Source: Flavobacterium eburneipallidum
GTDB lineage: Bacteria; Bacteroidota; Bacteroidia; Flavobacteriales; Flavobacteriaceae
Reading direction: 5' to 3'
Assembly (NCBI RefSeq): GCF_027111355.2
Contig: NZ_CP114291.2
Span: 1,612,001-1,676,000, forward strand
DNA length: 64,000 bases
Shown here: positions 19,601 through 31,600 of the stretch, one piece after another
Layout: every line of letters begins with the position of its first letter
Position numbering within the stretch: the stretch's first letter is position 1
Position numbers and translations under genes: made by a program
Notes under the pieces: model-generated
Told to the model about the DNA's origin: nothing
Seen by the model: the letters and a program-made list of their open reading frames with translations, nothing else
Database searches by the model: none

Positions 19601-22600
19601 AACGTTACCAGCATTAGGATTTCCAGCAGCACCGTTTCCACCAACGATGGTATCGTCTTGAGCAATGATTGCAGGCGCAGTAACAGTTATTGTTACAATA
19701 GCCGAATCACAATTCGTTGGATTTAGTTTTTCACAAATACTGTAAACAATCGTATAATTTCCAGCAGGTGTTCCAGCAGGAATGCTGATTTGACCTGTTG
19801 TTGTGTCAATTACAGGAACTGTTCCACCATTAATAGCAGTTGCAGGCGTTGTTATGGTAAGATTCACTTGACCGATAGTAACAGGCGCACCGTTTAGGGT
19901 ATCGTTTCCATTACCGTTATTGTTTAGAACGTTACCAGCGTTAGTATTTCCAGTAGCACCGTTTCCACCAGCGATGGTATCGTCTTGAGCGATAATTGCA
20001 GGAGCAGTTACCGAAACAATAACCGTTGCCGAATCACAATTCGTTGGATTTAGTTTTTCACAAATACTGTAAACAATCGTATAATTTCCAGCAGGCGTTC
20101 CAGCAGGAATGCTGATTTGACCTGTTGTGGTGTCAATTACAGGAACCGTTCCGCCATTAATAGCAGTTGCAGGCGTTGTTATGGTAAGATTCACTTGACC
20201 GATAGTAACAGGCGCACCGTTTAGGGTATCGTTTCCATTACCGTTATTGTTTAGAACATTACCAGCGTTAGTATTTCCAGTAGCACCGTTTCCACCAGCG
20301 ATGGTATCGTCTTGAGCGATAATTGCAGGAGCAGTTACCGAAACAATAACCGTTGCCGAATCACAATTCGTTGGATTTAGTTTTTCACAAATGTTGTAAA
20401 CAATCGTATAATTTCCAGCAGGCGTTCCAGCAGGAATACTGATTTGACCTGTTGTGGTGTCAATTACAGGAACCGTTCCGCCATTAATAGCAGTTGCAGG
20501 CGTTGTTATGGTAAGATTCACTTGATCGATAGTAACAGGCAGACCGTTTAGCGTATCGTTTCCATTACCGTTATTGTTTAGAACATTACCAGCATTAGGA
20601 TTTCCAACTGTTCCATTTCCACCAGCGATGGTATCGTCTTGAGCGATAATTGCAGGAGCAGTTACCGAAACAATAACCGTTGCCGAATCACAATTCGTTG
20701 GATTTAGTTTTTCACAAATACTGTAAACAATCGTATAATTTCCAGCAGGCGTTCCAGCAGGAATACTGATTTGACCTGTTGTGGTGTCAATTACAGGAAC
20801 TGATCCACCATTAATAGCAGTTGCAGGCGTTGTTATGGTAAGATTCACTTGACCGATAGTAACAGGCAGACCGTTTAGCGTATCGTTTCCATTACCGTTA
20901 TTGTTTAGAACGTTACCAGCATTAGGATTTCCAACTGTTCCATTTCCACCAGCGATGGTGTCGTCTTGAGCGATGATTGCAGGCGCAGTAACAGTTATTG
21001 TTACAATAGCTGAATCACAATTTCCAGCATTTAGTTTTTCACAAATGTTGTAAACAATCGTATAATTTCCAGCAGGCGTTCCAGCAGGAATGCTGATTTG
21101 ACCTGTTGTTGTGTCTATTACAGGAACAGTTCCACCACCAATTGGAGTTGCAGGCGTTGTTACCGTAAGGTTCACTTGGTTGATGGCTACGTTTTGACCG
21201 TTTAAGGTATCGTTTCCATTACCGTTATTGTTTAACACGTTACCAGCATTGTTGTTTCCAGTAGTACCGTTTCCACCAGCGATGGTATCGTCTTGAGCGA
21301 TAATTGCAGGCGCAGTTACCGAAACAATAACCGTTGCTGAATCACAATTCGTTGGATTTAGTTTTTCACAAATGCTGTAAACAATCGTATAATTTCCAGC
21401 AGGTGTTCCAGCAGGAATGCTGATTTGACCTGTTGTGGTGTCAATTACAGGAACCGTTCCGCCATTAATAGCAGTTGCAGGCGTTGTTATGGTAAGATTC
21501 ACTTGATCGATAGTAACAGGCAGACCGTTTAGCGTATCGTTTCCATTACCGTTATTGTTTAGAACGTTACCAGCATTAGGATTTCCAACTGTTCCATTTC
21601 CACCAGCGATGGTATCGTCTTGAGCGATAATTGCAGGAGCAGTTACCGAAACAATAACCGTTGCCGAATCACAATTCGTTGGATTTAGTTTTTCACAAAT
21701 ACTGTAAACAATCGTATAATTTCCAGCAGGCGTTCCAGCAGGAATACTGATTTGACCTGTTGTGGTGTCAATTACAGGAACTGATCCACCATTAATAGCA
21801 GTTGCAGGCGTTGTTATGGTAAGATTCACTTGACCGATAGTAACAGGCAGACCGTTTAGCGTATCGTTTCCATTACCGTTATTGTTTAGAACGTTACCAG
21901 CATTAGGATTTCCAACTGTTCCATTTCCACCAGCGATGGTGTCGTCTTGAGCGATGATTGCAGGCGCAGTAACAGTTATTGTTACAATAGCTGAATCACA
22001 ATTTCCAGCATTTAGTTTTTCACAAATGTTGTAAACAATCGTATAATTTCCAGCAGGCGTTCCAGCAGGAATGCTGATTTGACCTGTTGTTGTGTCTATT
22101 ACAGGAACAGTTCCACCACCAATTGGAGTTGCAGGCGTTGTTACCGTAAGGTTCACTTGGTTGATGGCTACGTTTTGACCGTTTAAGGTATCGTTTCCAT
22201 TACCGTTATTGTTTAACACGTTACCAGCATTGTTGTTTCCAGTAGTACCGTTTCCACCAGCGATGGTATCGTCTTGAGCGATGATTGCAGGCGCAGTTAC
22301 CGAAACAATAACCGTTGCCAAATCACAATTCGTTGGATTTAGTTTTTCACAAATACTGTAAACAATCGTATAATTTCCAGCAGGCGTTCCAGCAGGAATG
22401 CTGATTTGACCTGTTGTTGTGTCAATTACAGGAACTGTTCCACCATTAATAGCAGTTGCAGGAGTTGTTACGGTAAGATTCACTTGACCGATAGTAACAG
22501 GCGCACCGTTTAAGGTATCGTTTCCATTACCGTTATTGTTTAGAACGTTACCAGCATTAGGATTTCCAACTGTTCCATTTCCACCAGCGATGGTATCGTC

Positions 22601-25600
22601 TTGAGCATTAATTAATGGAGTAATGGTACAATTAGTACATTCAGGATCTTTAGGACATGTTGTACATGGCGTTGGATCAGATGAAGTATCAGTTACAGGA
22701 TTTCCTTGCGGATCTTTGGCTGTAACTGTAGCTAAATTGTAAATTGTTCCTTTGTTAATATCAGTTTGTGTAATAGTATGTGAAGCACTAAATGTACTAG
22801 TGTCAGTAGCACCAACTGCAAGTGTAGTAATAGGTCCGCCCGATACGATTGCATTGTTATCTAAAAGAGTAACATTTGTCAAAGGTACATTTCCTGTATT
22901 TTTAATAACAAAGTTATATAAAATGGTATCTCCAATATTGGTAATTCCATCATTATTATTATCTACATATCTTCCATCTTTAGTAACTTCTATAGAGCAA
23001 TTGTTAATGGTTAACACTACTGCTGTACGAGTCAAACTTGTACAATTTTCATTTGAAGCTTGAGCATAATAAGTAACAGTTCCAACAGTACTTAATGTAG
23101 GGTTAGTAACAATTGTTCCATCAGTTGCGGCAGTGTACCAAGTGATTGTTTCACCAACTTTAGTTGCTGTAGCAATAGCAGTTAATATTTGAGAAGGAGA
23201 TTCTTGACATACTGTTTGGTTATTTGTTATTGGTGCATTAGGAGCAGCAGGCGCATCCAAAATCGTAGCAGTAGTTGTAGCCGTACAACCATTCGCATCG
23301 GTTACCGTGTAAGTATAAGTTCCAGCATCCAAATTAGAAGTAGCAGCACCACCATAAGTGAACGGTGCTTTACCATTCGAAGCCAAAGTTACCGAACCTT
23401 TACCACCGAAACACACGATTTGAGTTGGCGTAGCAGTCAAAGTAATCGCAGCAGGCGCATCCAAAATCGTAGCAGTAGTTGTAGCCGTACAACCGTTAGC
23501 ATCGGTTACCGTATAAGTATAAGTTCCAGCAATTAAGTCAGTAGTTGCACCTGTAAAAGTGAACGGTGCTTTCCCATTCGAAGCCAAAGTTACCGAACCT
23601 TTACCACCGAAACACACGATTTGAGTTGGCGTAGCAGTCAAAGTAATCGCAGCAGGCGCATCCAAAATCGTAGCAGTAGTTGTAGCCGTACAACCGTTAG
23701 CATCGGTTACCGTATAAGTATAAGTTCCAGCAATTAAGTCAGTAGTTGCACCTGTAAAAGTGAACGGTGCTTTCCCATTCGAAGCCAAAGTTACCGACCC
23801 TTTACCACCGAAACACACAATTTGAGTTGGTGTAGCAGTCAAAGTAATCGCAGCAGGCGCATCCAAAATCGTAGCAGTAGTTGTAGCCGTACAACCGTTA
23901 GCATCGGTTACCGTGTAAGTATAAGTTCCAGCAATTAAGTCAGTAGTTGCACCTGTAAAAGTGAACGGTGCTTTACCGTTAGAAGCCAAAGTTACCGACC
24001 CTTTACCACCGAAACACACGATTTGAGTTGGCGTAGCAGTCAAAGTAATCGCAGCAGGCGCATCCAAAATCGTAGCAGTAGTTGTAGCCGTACAACCGTT
24101 AGCATCGGTTACCGTATAAGTATAAGTTCCAGCAATTAAGTCAGTAGTTGCACCTGTAAAAGTGAACGGTGCTTTCCCATTCGAAGCCAAAGTTACCGAA
24201 CCTTTACCACCGAAACACACGATTTGAGTTGGCGTAGCAGTCAAAGTAATCGCAGCAGGCGCATCCAAAATCGTAGCAGTAGTTGTAGCCGTACAACCGT
24301 TAGCATCGGTTACCGTATAAGTATAAGTTCCAGCAATTAAGTCAGTAGTTGCACCTGTAAAAGTGAACGGTGCTTTCCCATTCGAAGCCAAAGTTACCGA
24401 CCCTTTACCACCGAAACACACAATTTGAGTTGGTGTAGCAGTCAAAGTAATCGCAGCAGGCGCATCCAAAATCGTAGCAGTAGTTGTAGCCGTACAACCG
24501 TTAGCATCGGTTACCGTGTAAGTATAAGTTCCAGCAATTAAGTCAGTAGTTGCACCTGTAAAAGTGAACGGTGCTTTACCGTTAGAAGCCAAAGTTACCG
24601 AACCTTTACCACCGAAACACACGATTTGAGTTGGCGTAGCAGTCAAAGTAATCGCAGCAGGCGCATCCAAAATCGTAGCAGTAGTTGTAGCCGTACAACC
24701 GTTAGCATCGGTTACCGTATAAGTATAAGTTCCAGCAATTAAGTCAGTAGTTGCACCTGTAAAAGTGAACGGTGCTTTCCCATTCGAAGCCAAAGTTACC
24801 GACCCTTTACCACCGAAACACACAATTTGAGTTGGTGTAGCAGTCAAAGTAATCGCAGCAGGCGCATCCAAAATCGTAGCAGTAGTTGTAGCCGTACAAC
24901 CGTTAGCATCGGTTACCGTGTAAGTATAAGTTCCAGCAATTAAGTCAGTAGTTGCACCTGTAAAAGTGAACGGTGCTTTACCGTTAGAAGCCAAAGTTAC
25001 CGAACCTTTACCACCGAAACACACGATTTGAGTTGGCGTAGCAGTCAAAGTAATCGCAGCAGGCGCATCCAAGATAGTTGCAGTCGTAGTAGCCGTACAA
25101 CCGTTCGCATCGGTTACCGTGTAAGTATAAGTTCCAGCAGCTAAATTAGTAGTCGCATCACCACCATAAGTGAAAGGTGCTTTACCATTAGAAGTTAAAA
25201 CAACAGACCCTTTACCACCAAAACACACAATTTGAGTTGGCGTAGCGGTTAAAGTAATCGCAGCAGGTGCATCTAAAATAGTTGCAGTAGTTGTAGCCGT
25301 ACAACCGTTCGCATCGGTTACGGTATAGGTATAGGTTCCAGCAGTTAAATTAGTAGTCGCATCACCACCATAAGTGAACGGTGCTTTACCGTTAGAAGCC
25401 AAAGTCACCGATCCTTTACCACCGAAACACACAATTTGAGTTGGAGTCGCAGTCAAAGTAATCGCAGCAGGCGCATCTAAAATCGTTGCAGTAGTTGTAG
25501 CTGTACAACCATTGGCATCGGTTACGGTATAGGTATAGGTTCCAGCATCCAAATTAGTTGTTGAACCTGTAAAAGTGAACGGTGCTTTACCGTTAGAAGC

Positions 25601-28600
25601 TAAAGTTACTGATCCTTTACCACCAAAACACACAATTTGAGTTGGAGTCGCAGTCAAAGTAATCGCAGCAGGAGCCTCTAAAATAGTTGCAGTAGTTGTA
25701 GCCGTACAACCGTTCGCATCGGTTACGGTATAGGTATAGGTTCCAGCAGTTAAATTAGTAGTCGCATCACCACCATAAGTGAACGGTGCTTTACCATTAG
25801 AAGACAATACAACAGAACCTTTACCACCAAAACACACAATTTGAGTTGGAGTCGCAGTCAAAGTAATCGCAGCAGGTGCATCCAAGATAGTCGCAGTAGC
25901 AGTTGCGGTACAACCATTGGCATCGGTTACGGTATAGGTATAGGTTCCAGCAGTTAAATTAGTAGTCGCATCACCACCATAAGTGAATGGTGCTTTACCA
26001 TTAGAAGACAATACAACAGACCCTTTACCACCGAAACACACAATTTGAGTTGGCGTAGCAGTCAAAGTAATCGCAGCAGGCGCATCCAAGATAGTTGCAG
26101 TAGCAGTAGCCGTACAACCATTGGCATCGGTTACGGTATAAGTATAAGTTCCAGCAGTTAAATTAGTAGTCGCATCACCACCATAAGTGAATGGTGCTTT
26201 ACCATTCGAAGCCAAAGTCACCGACCCTTTACCACCAAAACACACAATTTGAGTAGGCGTAGCAGTCAAAGTAATCGCAGCAGGTGCATCTAAAATAGTT
26301 GCAGTAGCAGTAGCCGTACAACCATTGGCATCGGTTACGGTATAGTTATAGGTTCCAGCATCCAAATTAGTTGTTGAACCTGTAAAAGTGAATGGTGCTT
26401 TCCCATTAGAAGTTAAAACAACAGACCCTTTACCACCAAAACACACAATTTGAGTAGGCGTAGCAGTCAAAGTAATCGCAGCAGGTGCATCCAAAATCGT
26501 TGCAGTAGCAGTAGCCGTACAACCATTGGCATCGGTTACCGTGTAAGTATAAGTTCCAGCAGCTAAATTAGTAGTAGCATCTCCACCATAAGTGAACGGC
26601 GCTTTACCGTTAGAAGCCAAAGTTACCGACCCTTTACCACCAAAACACACAATTTGAGTAGGCGTAGCAGTCAAAGTAATCGCAGCAGGAGCCTCTAAAA
26701 TAGTTGCAGTAGCAGTAGCGGTACAACCATTGGCATCGGTTACGGTATAAGTATAAGTTCCCGCAATTAAGTCAGTAGTAGCAGCACCACCATAAGTGAA
26801 TGGTGCTTTACCGTTAGAAGCCAAAGTTACCGACCCTTTACCACCAAAACACACAATTTGAGTAGGCGTAGCAGTCAAAGTAATCGCAGCAGGTGCATCC
26901 AAGATAGTTGCAGTAGCAGTAGCGGTACAACCATTGGCATCGGTTACGGTATAAGTATAGGTTCCCGCATCCAAATTAGTTGTTGAACCTGTAAAAGTGA
27001 ATGGTGCTTTACCGTTAGAAGCCAAAGTTACCGACCCTTTACCACCAAAACACACAATTTGAGTAGGCGTAGCAGTCAAAGTAATCGCAGCAGGTGCATC
27101 TAAAATCGTTGCAGTAGCAGTAGCCGTACAACCATTGGCATCGGTTACCGTATAAGTATACGTTCCCGCATCCAAATTAGTTGTTGAACCTGTAAAAGTG
27201 AATGGTGCTTTTCCATTAGAAGTTAAAACAACAGACCCTTTACCACCAAAACACACAATTTGAGTAGGCGTAGCAGTCAAAGTAATCGCAGCAGGTGCAT
27301 CCAAGATAGTTGCAGTAGCAGTAGCGGTACAACCATTGGCATCGGTTACGGTATAGGTATAAGTTCCAGCAGTTAAATTAGTAGTAGCATCACCACCATA
27401 AGTGAATGGTGCTTTACCGTTAGAAGCTAAAGTTACCGAACCTTTACCACCAAAACACACAATTTGAGTAGGCGTAGCAGTCAAAGTAATCGCAGCAGGC
27501 GCATCCAAAATCGTTGCAGTAGCAGTAGCGGTACAACCGTTCGCATCGGTTACGGTATAGGTATAGGTTCCAGCAGTTAAATTAGTAGTCGCATCACCAC
27601 CATAAGTGAACGGTGCTTTACCGTTAGAAGCCAAAGTTACCGATCCTTTACCACCGAAACACACAATTTGAGTTGGCGTTGCAGTAAGTGTAATTTGAGC
27701 AGGCGCATCCAAGATAGTTGCAGTCGTAGTAGCCGTACAACCGTTCGCATCGGTTACGGTATAGGTATAGGTTCCAGCAGTTAAATTAGTAGTCGCATCA
27801 CCACCATAAGTGAACGGTGCTTTACCGTTAGAAGCCAAAGTTACCGATCCTTTACCACCGAAACACACAATTTGAGTTGGCGTTGCAGTAAGTGTAATTT
27901 GAGCAGGCGCATCCAAGATAGTTGCAGTCGTAGTAGCCGTACAACCGTTCGCATCGGTTACCGTGTAAGTATAAGTTCCAGCAGTTAAATTAGTAGTCGC
28001 ATCACCACCATAAGTGAATGGTGCTTTACCATTCGAAGCCAAAGTCACCGACCCTTTACCACCAAAACACACAATTTGAGTAGGCGTAGCAGTCAAAGTA
28101 ATCGCAGCAGGTGCATCTAAAATAGTTGCAGTAGCAGTAGCCGTACAACCATTGGCATCGGTTACGGTATAGTTATAGGTTCCAGCATCCAAATTAGTTG
28201 TTGAACCTGTAAAAGTGAATGGTGCTTTCCCATTAGAAGTTAAAACAACAGACCCTTTACCACCAAAACACACAATTTGAGTAGGCGTAGCAGTCAAAGT
28301 AATCGCAGCAGGCGCATCCAAAATCGTTGCAGTAGCAGTAGCCGTACAACCATTGGCATCGGTTACCGTGTAAGTATAAGTTCCAGCAGCTAAATTAGTA
28401 GTAGCATCTCCACCATAAGTGAACGGCGCTTTACCGTTAGAAGCCAAAGTTACCGACCCTTTACCACCAAAACACACAATTTGAGTAGGCGTAGCAGTCA
28501 AAGTAATCGCAGCAGGTGCATCTAAAATAGTTGCAGTAGCAGTTGCGGTACAACCATTGGCATCGGTTACCGTATAAGTATACGTTCCCGCATCCAAATT

Positions 28601-31600
28601 AGTTGTTGAACCTGTAAAAGTGAATGGTGCTTTCCCATTAGAAGTTAAAACAACAGACCCTTTACCACCAAAACACACAATTTGAGTAGGCGTAGCAGTC
28701 AAAGTAATCGCAGCAGGTGCATCCAAGATAGTTGCAGTAGCAGTAGCGGTACAACCATTGGCATCGGTTACGGTATAGGTATAAGTTCCAGCAGTTAAAT
28801 TAGTAGTAGCATCACCACCATAAGTGAATGGTGCTTTACCGTTAGAAGCCAAAGTTACCGACCCTTTACCACCAAAACACACAATTTGAGTAGGCGTAGC
28901 AGTCAAAGTAATCGCAGCAGGTGCATCTAAAATCGTTGCAGTAGCAGTAGCCGTACAACCATTGGCATCGGTTACCGTATAAGTATACGTTCCCGCATCC
29001 AAATTAGTTGTTGAACCTGTAAAAGTGAATGGTGCTTTTCCATTAGAAGTTAAAACAACAGACCCTTTACCACCAAAACACACAATTTGAGTTGGCGTTG
29101 CAGTAAGTGTAATTTGAGCAGGCGCATCCAAGATAGTTGCAGTAGCAGTTGCGGTACAACCGTTCGCATCGGTTACCGTATAAGTATACGTTCCAGCAGC
29201 TAAATTAGTAGTAGCATCACCACCATAAGTGAACGGTGCTTTACCGTTAGAAGCCAAAGTCACCGACCCTTTACCACCAAAACACACAATTTGAGTAGGC
29301 GTAGCAGTCAAAGTAATCGCAGCAGGAGCCTCTAAAATAGTTGCAGTAGCAGTAGCGGTACAACCGTTCGCATCAGTTACAGTATAGTTATAAGTTCCAG
29401 CAGTTAAATTAGTAGTCGCATCACCACCATAAGTGAACGGTGCTTTACCGTTAGAAGCCAAAGTTACCGATCCTTTACCACCAAAACACACAATTTGAGT
29501 AGGCGTAGCAGTCAAAGTAATCGCAGCAGGAGCCTCTAAAATAGTTGCAGTAGCAGTAGCGGTACAACCGTTCGCATCGGTTACCGTGTAAGTATAAGTT
29601 CCAGCAATTAAGTCAGTAGTTGCACCTGTAAAAGTGAACGGTGCTTTACCGTTAGAAGCCAAAGTTACCGAACCTTTACCACCGAAACACACGATTTGAG
29701 TTGGCGTAGCAGTCAAAGTAATCGCAGCAGGCGCATCCAAGATAGTTGCAGTCGTAGTAGCCGTACAACCGTTCGCATCGGTTACCGTGTAAGTATAAGT
29801 TCCAGCAGCTAAATTAGTAGTCGCATCACCACCATAAGTGAAAGGTGCTTTACCATTAGAAGTTAAAACAACAGACCCTTTACCACCAAAACACACAATT
29901 TGAGTTGGCGTAGCGGTTAAAGTAATCGCAGCAGGTGCATCTAAAATAGTTGCAGTAGTTGTAGCCGTACAACCGTTCGCATCGGTTACGGTATAGGTAT
30001 AGGTTCCAGCAGTTAAATTAGTAGTCGCATCACCACCATAAGTGAACGGTGCTTTACCGTTAGAAGCCAAAGTCACCGATCCTTTACCACCGAAACACAC
30101 AATTTGAGTTGGAGTCGCAGTCAAAGTAATCGCAGCAGGCGCATCTAAAATCGTTGCAGTAGTTGTAGCTGTACAACCATTGGCATCGGTTACGGTATAG
30201 GTATAGGTTCCAGCATCCAAATTAGTTGTTGAACCTGTAAAAGTGAACGGTGCTTTACCGTTAGAAGCTAAAGTTACTGATCCTTTACCACCAAAACACA
30301 CAATTTGAGTTGGAGTCGCAGTCAAAGTAATCGCAGCAGGAGCCTCTAAAATAGTTGCAGTAGTTGTAGCCGTACAACCGTTCGCATCGGTTACGGTATA
30401 GGTATAGGTTCCAGCAGTTAAATTAGTAGTCGCATCACCACCATAAGTGAACGGTGCTTTACCATTAGAAGACAATACAACAGAACCTTTACCACCAAAA
30501 CACACAATTTGAGTTGGAGTCGCAGTCAAAGTAATCGCAGCAGGTGCATCCAAGATAGTCGCAGTAGCAGTTGCGGTACAACCATTGGCATCGGTTACGG
30601 TATAGGTATAGGTTCCAGCAGTTAAATTAGTAGTCGCATCACCACCATAAGTGAATGGTGCTTTACCATTAGAAGACAATACAACAGACCCTTTACCACC
30701 GAAACACACAATTTGAGTTGGCGTAGCAGTCAAAGTAATCGCAGCAGGCGCATCCAAGATAGTTGCAGTAGCAGTAGCCGTACAACCATTGGCATCGGTT
30801 ACGGTATAAGTATAAGTTCCAGCAGTTAAATTAGTAGTCGCATCACCACCATAAGTGAATGGTGCTTTACCGTTAGAAGCCAAAGTCACCGACCCTTTAC
30901 CACCAAAACACACAATTTGAGTAGGCGTAGCAGTCAAAGTAATCGCAGTTGAAGGAGCATTGATAGTAGTTGATAATTGTACTGATTTACAATTTTTGCT
31001 GTCTTTTACAGTAACTACATAAACACCAGGCCCTATGTTTGTTAGGTCTTCAGTTACTGCATTGTAAGGATTTCCATCTTTTGTCCATGTGTAAGTATAT
31101 GGTGCGGTACCTCCACTAGTATTAATATCTATACTACCTGTTGAACAGCCAAAGCATTTGATATCTGTTTTACTTTGTAAACTTAAAGTTGGTGTTGCAT
31201 TAACAGTAATTACAATTTCTTGTTTAGGTCCAATACATGAACCGGAAACAGCTTCGGCCACATAATATGTTTTTTGTCCAGGAGTTGCTGTTGACGGTAT
31301 TAATTCTGTTTGAGCAGTTCCTGTAGGTGAGTCATAGTAGTATAAAATGTATGCTGGATTACTTTTGGTAGCAGTAAGCGCAACAGCAGTATCACCTTGA
31401 CAATATTGAGTTGTGTTACCACTTACATTTGGCTTTGTTTGAACATTAGTTACTTTAATTGTATAAGGAAAGTTACAAGTGCTGCTTACTCCAGGAGGCA
31501 CTGCATAGTAATTTACAGATCCAGCAGTTGCAGGGATTGGATTTGTAATAGTATATTCTATCGAGGTTGATGTAACAGGATATTCGTTATAAAATCTTGA

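Larger units (their letters stand above)
23246..30946 (-). repeat. Array of 38 SprB-type coding repeats (201/204 bp) in the giant adhesin
   Basis: Thirty-eight head-to-tail units of 204 bp (YGGDA or YGGAA form) or 201 bp (FTGST or FTGAT form); the lengths add up to 7701 bp. Each contains TPTQIVCFGGKGSV, SNGKAPF and TYTVTDANGCTAT. Units 30-37 (23450-25057) are all the short FTGATTDLIAG form. Units 1-7 and 24-30 share a near-identical 1.3-kb block. Confidence 0.93.

Noticed and set aside
22752..23536. Plus-strand open frames inside the giant adhesin
   Set aside because: They are antisense to a strongly conserved repeat-coding frame, have unnatural Ser/Arg-rich composition and no start signals.
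17040..30946. CRISPR-like periodicity
   Set aside because: Units are 201-327 bp, contiguous, in frame and without unique spacers; they are protein repeats.
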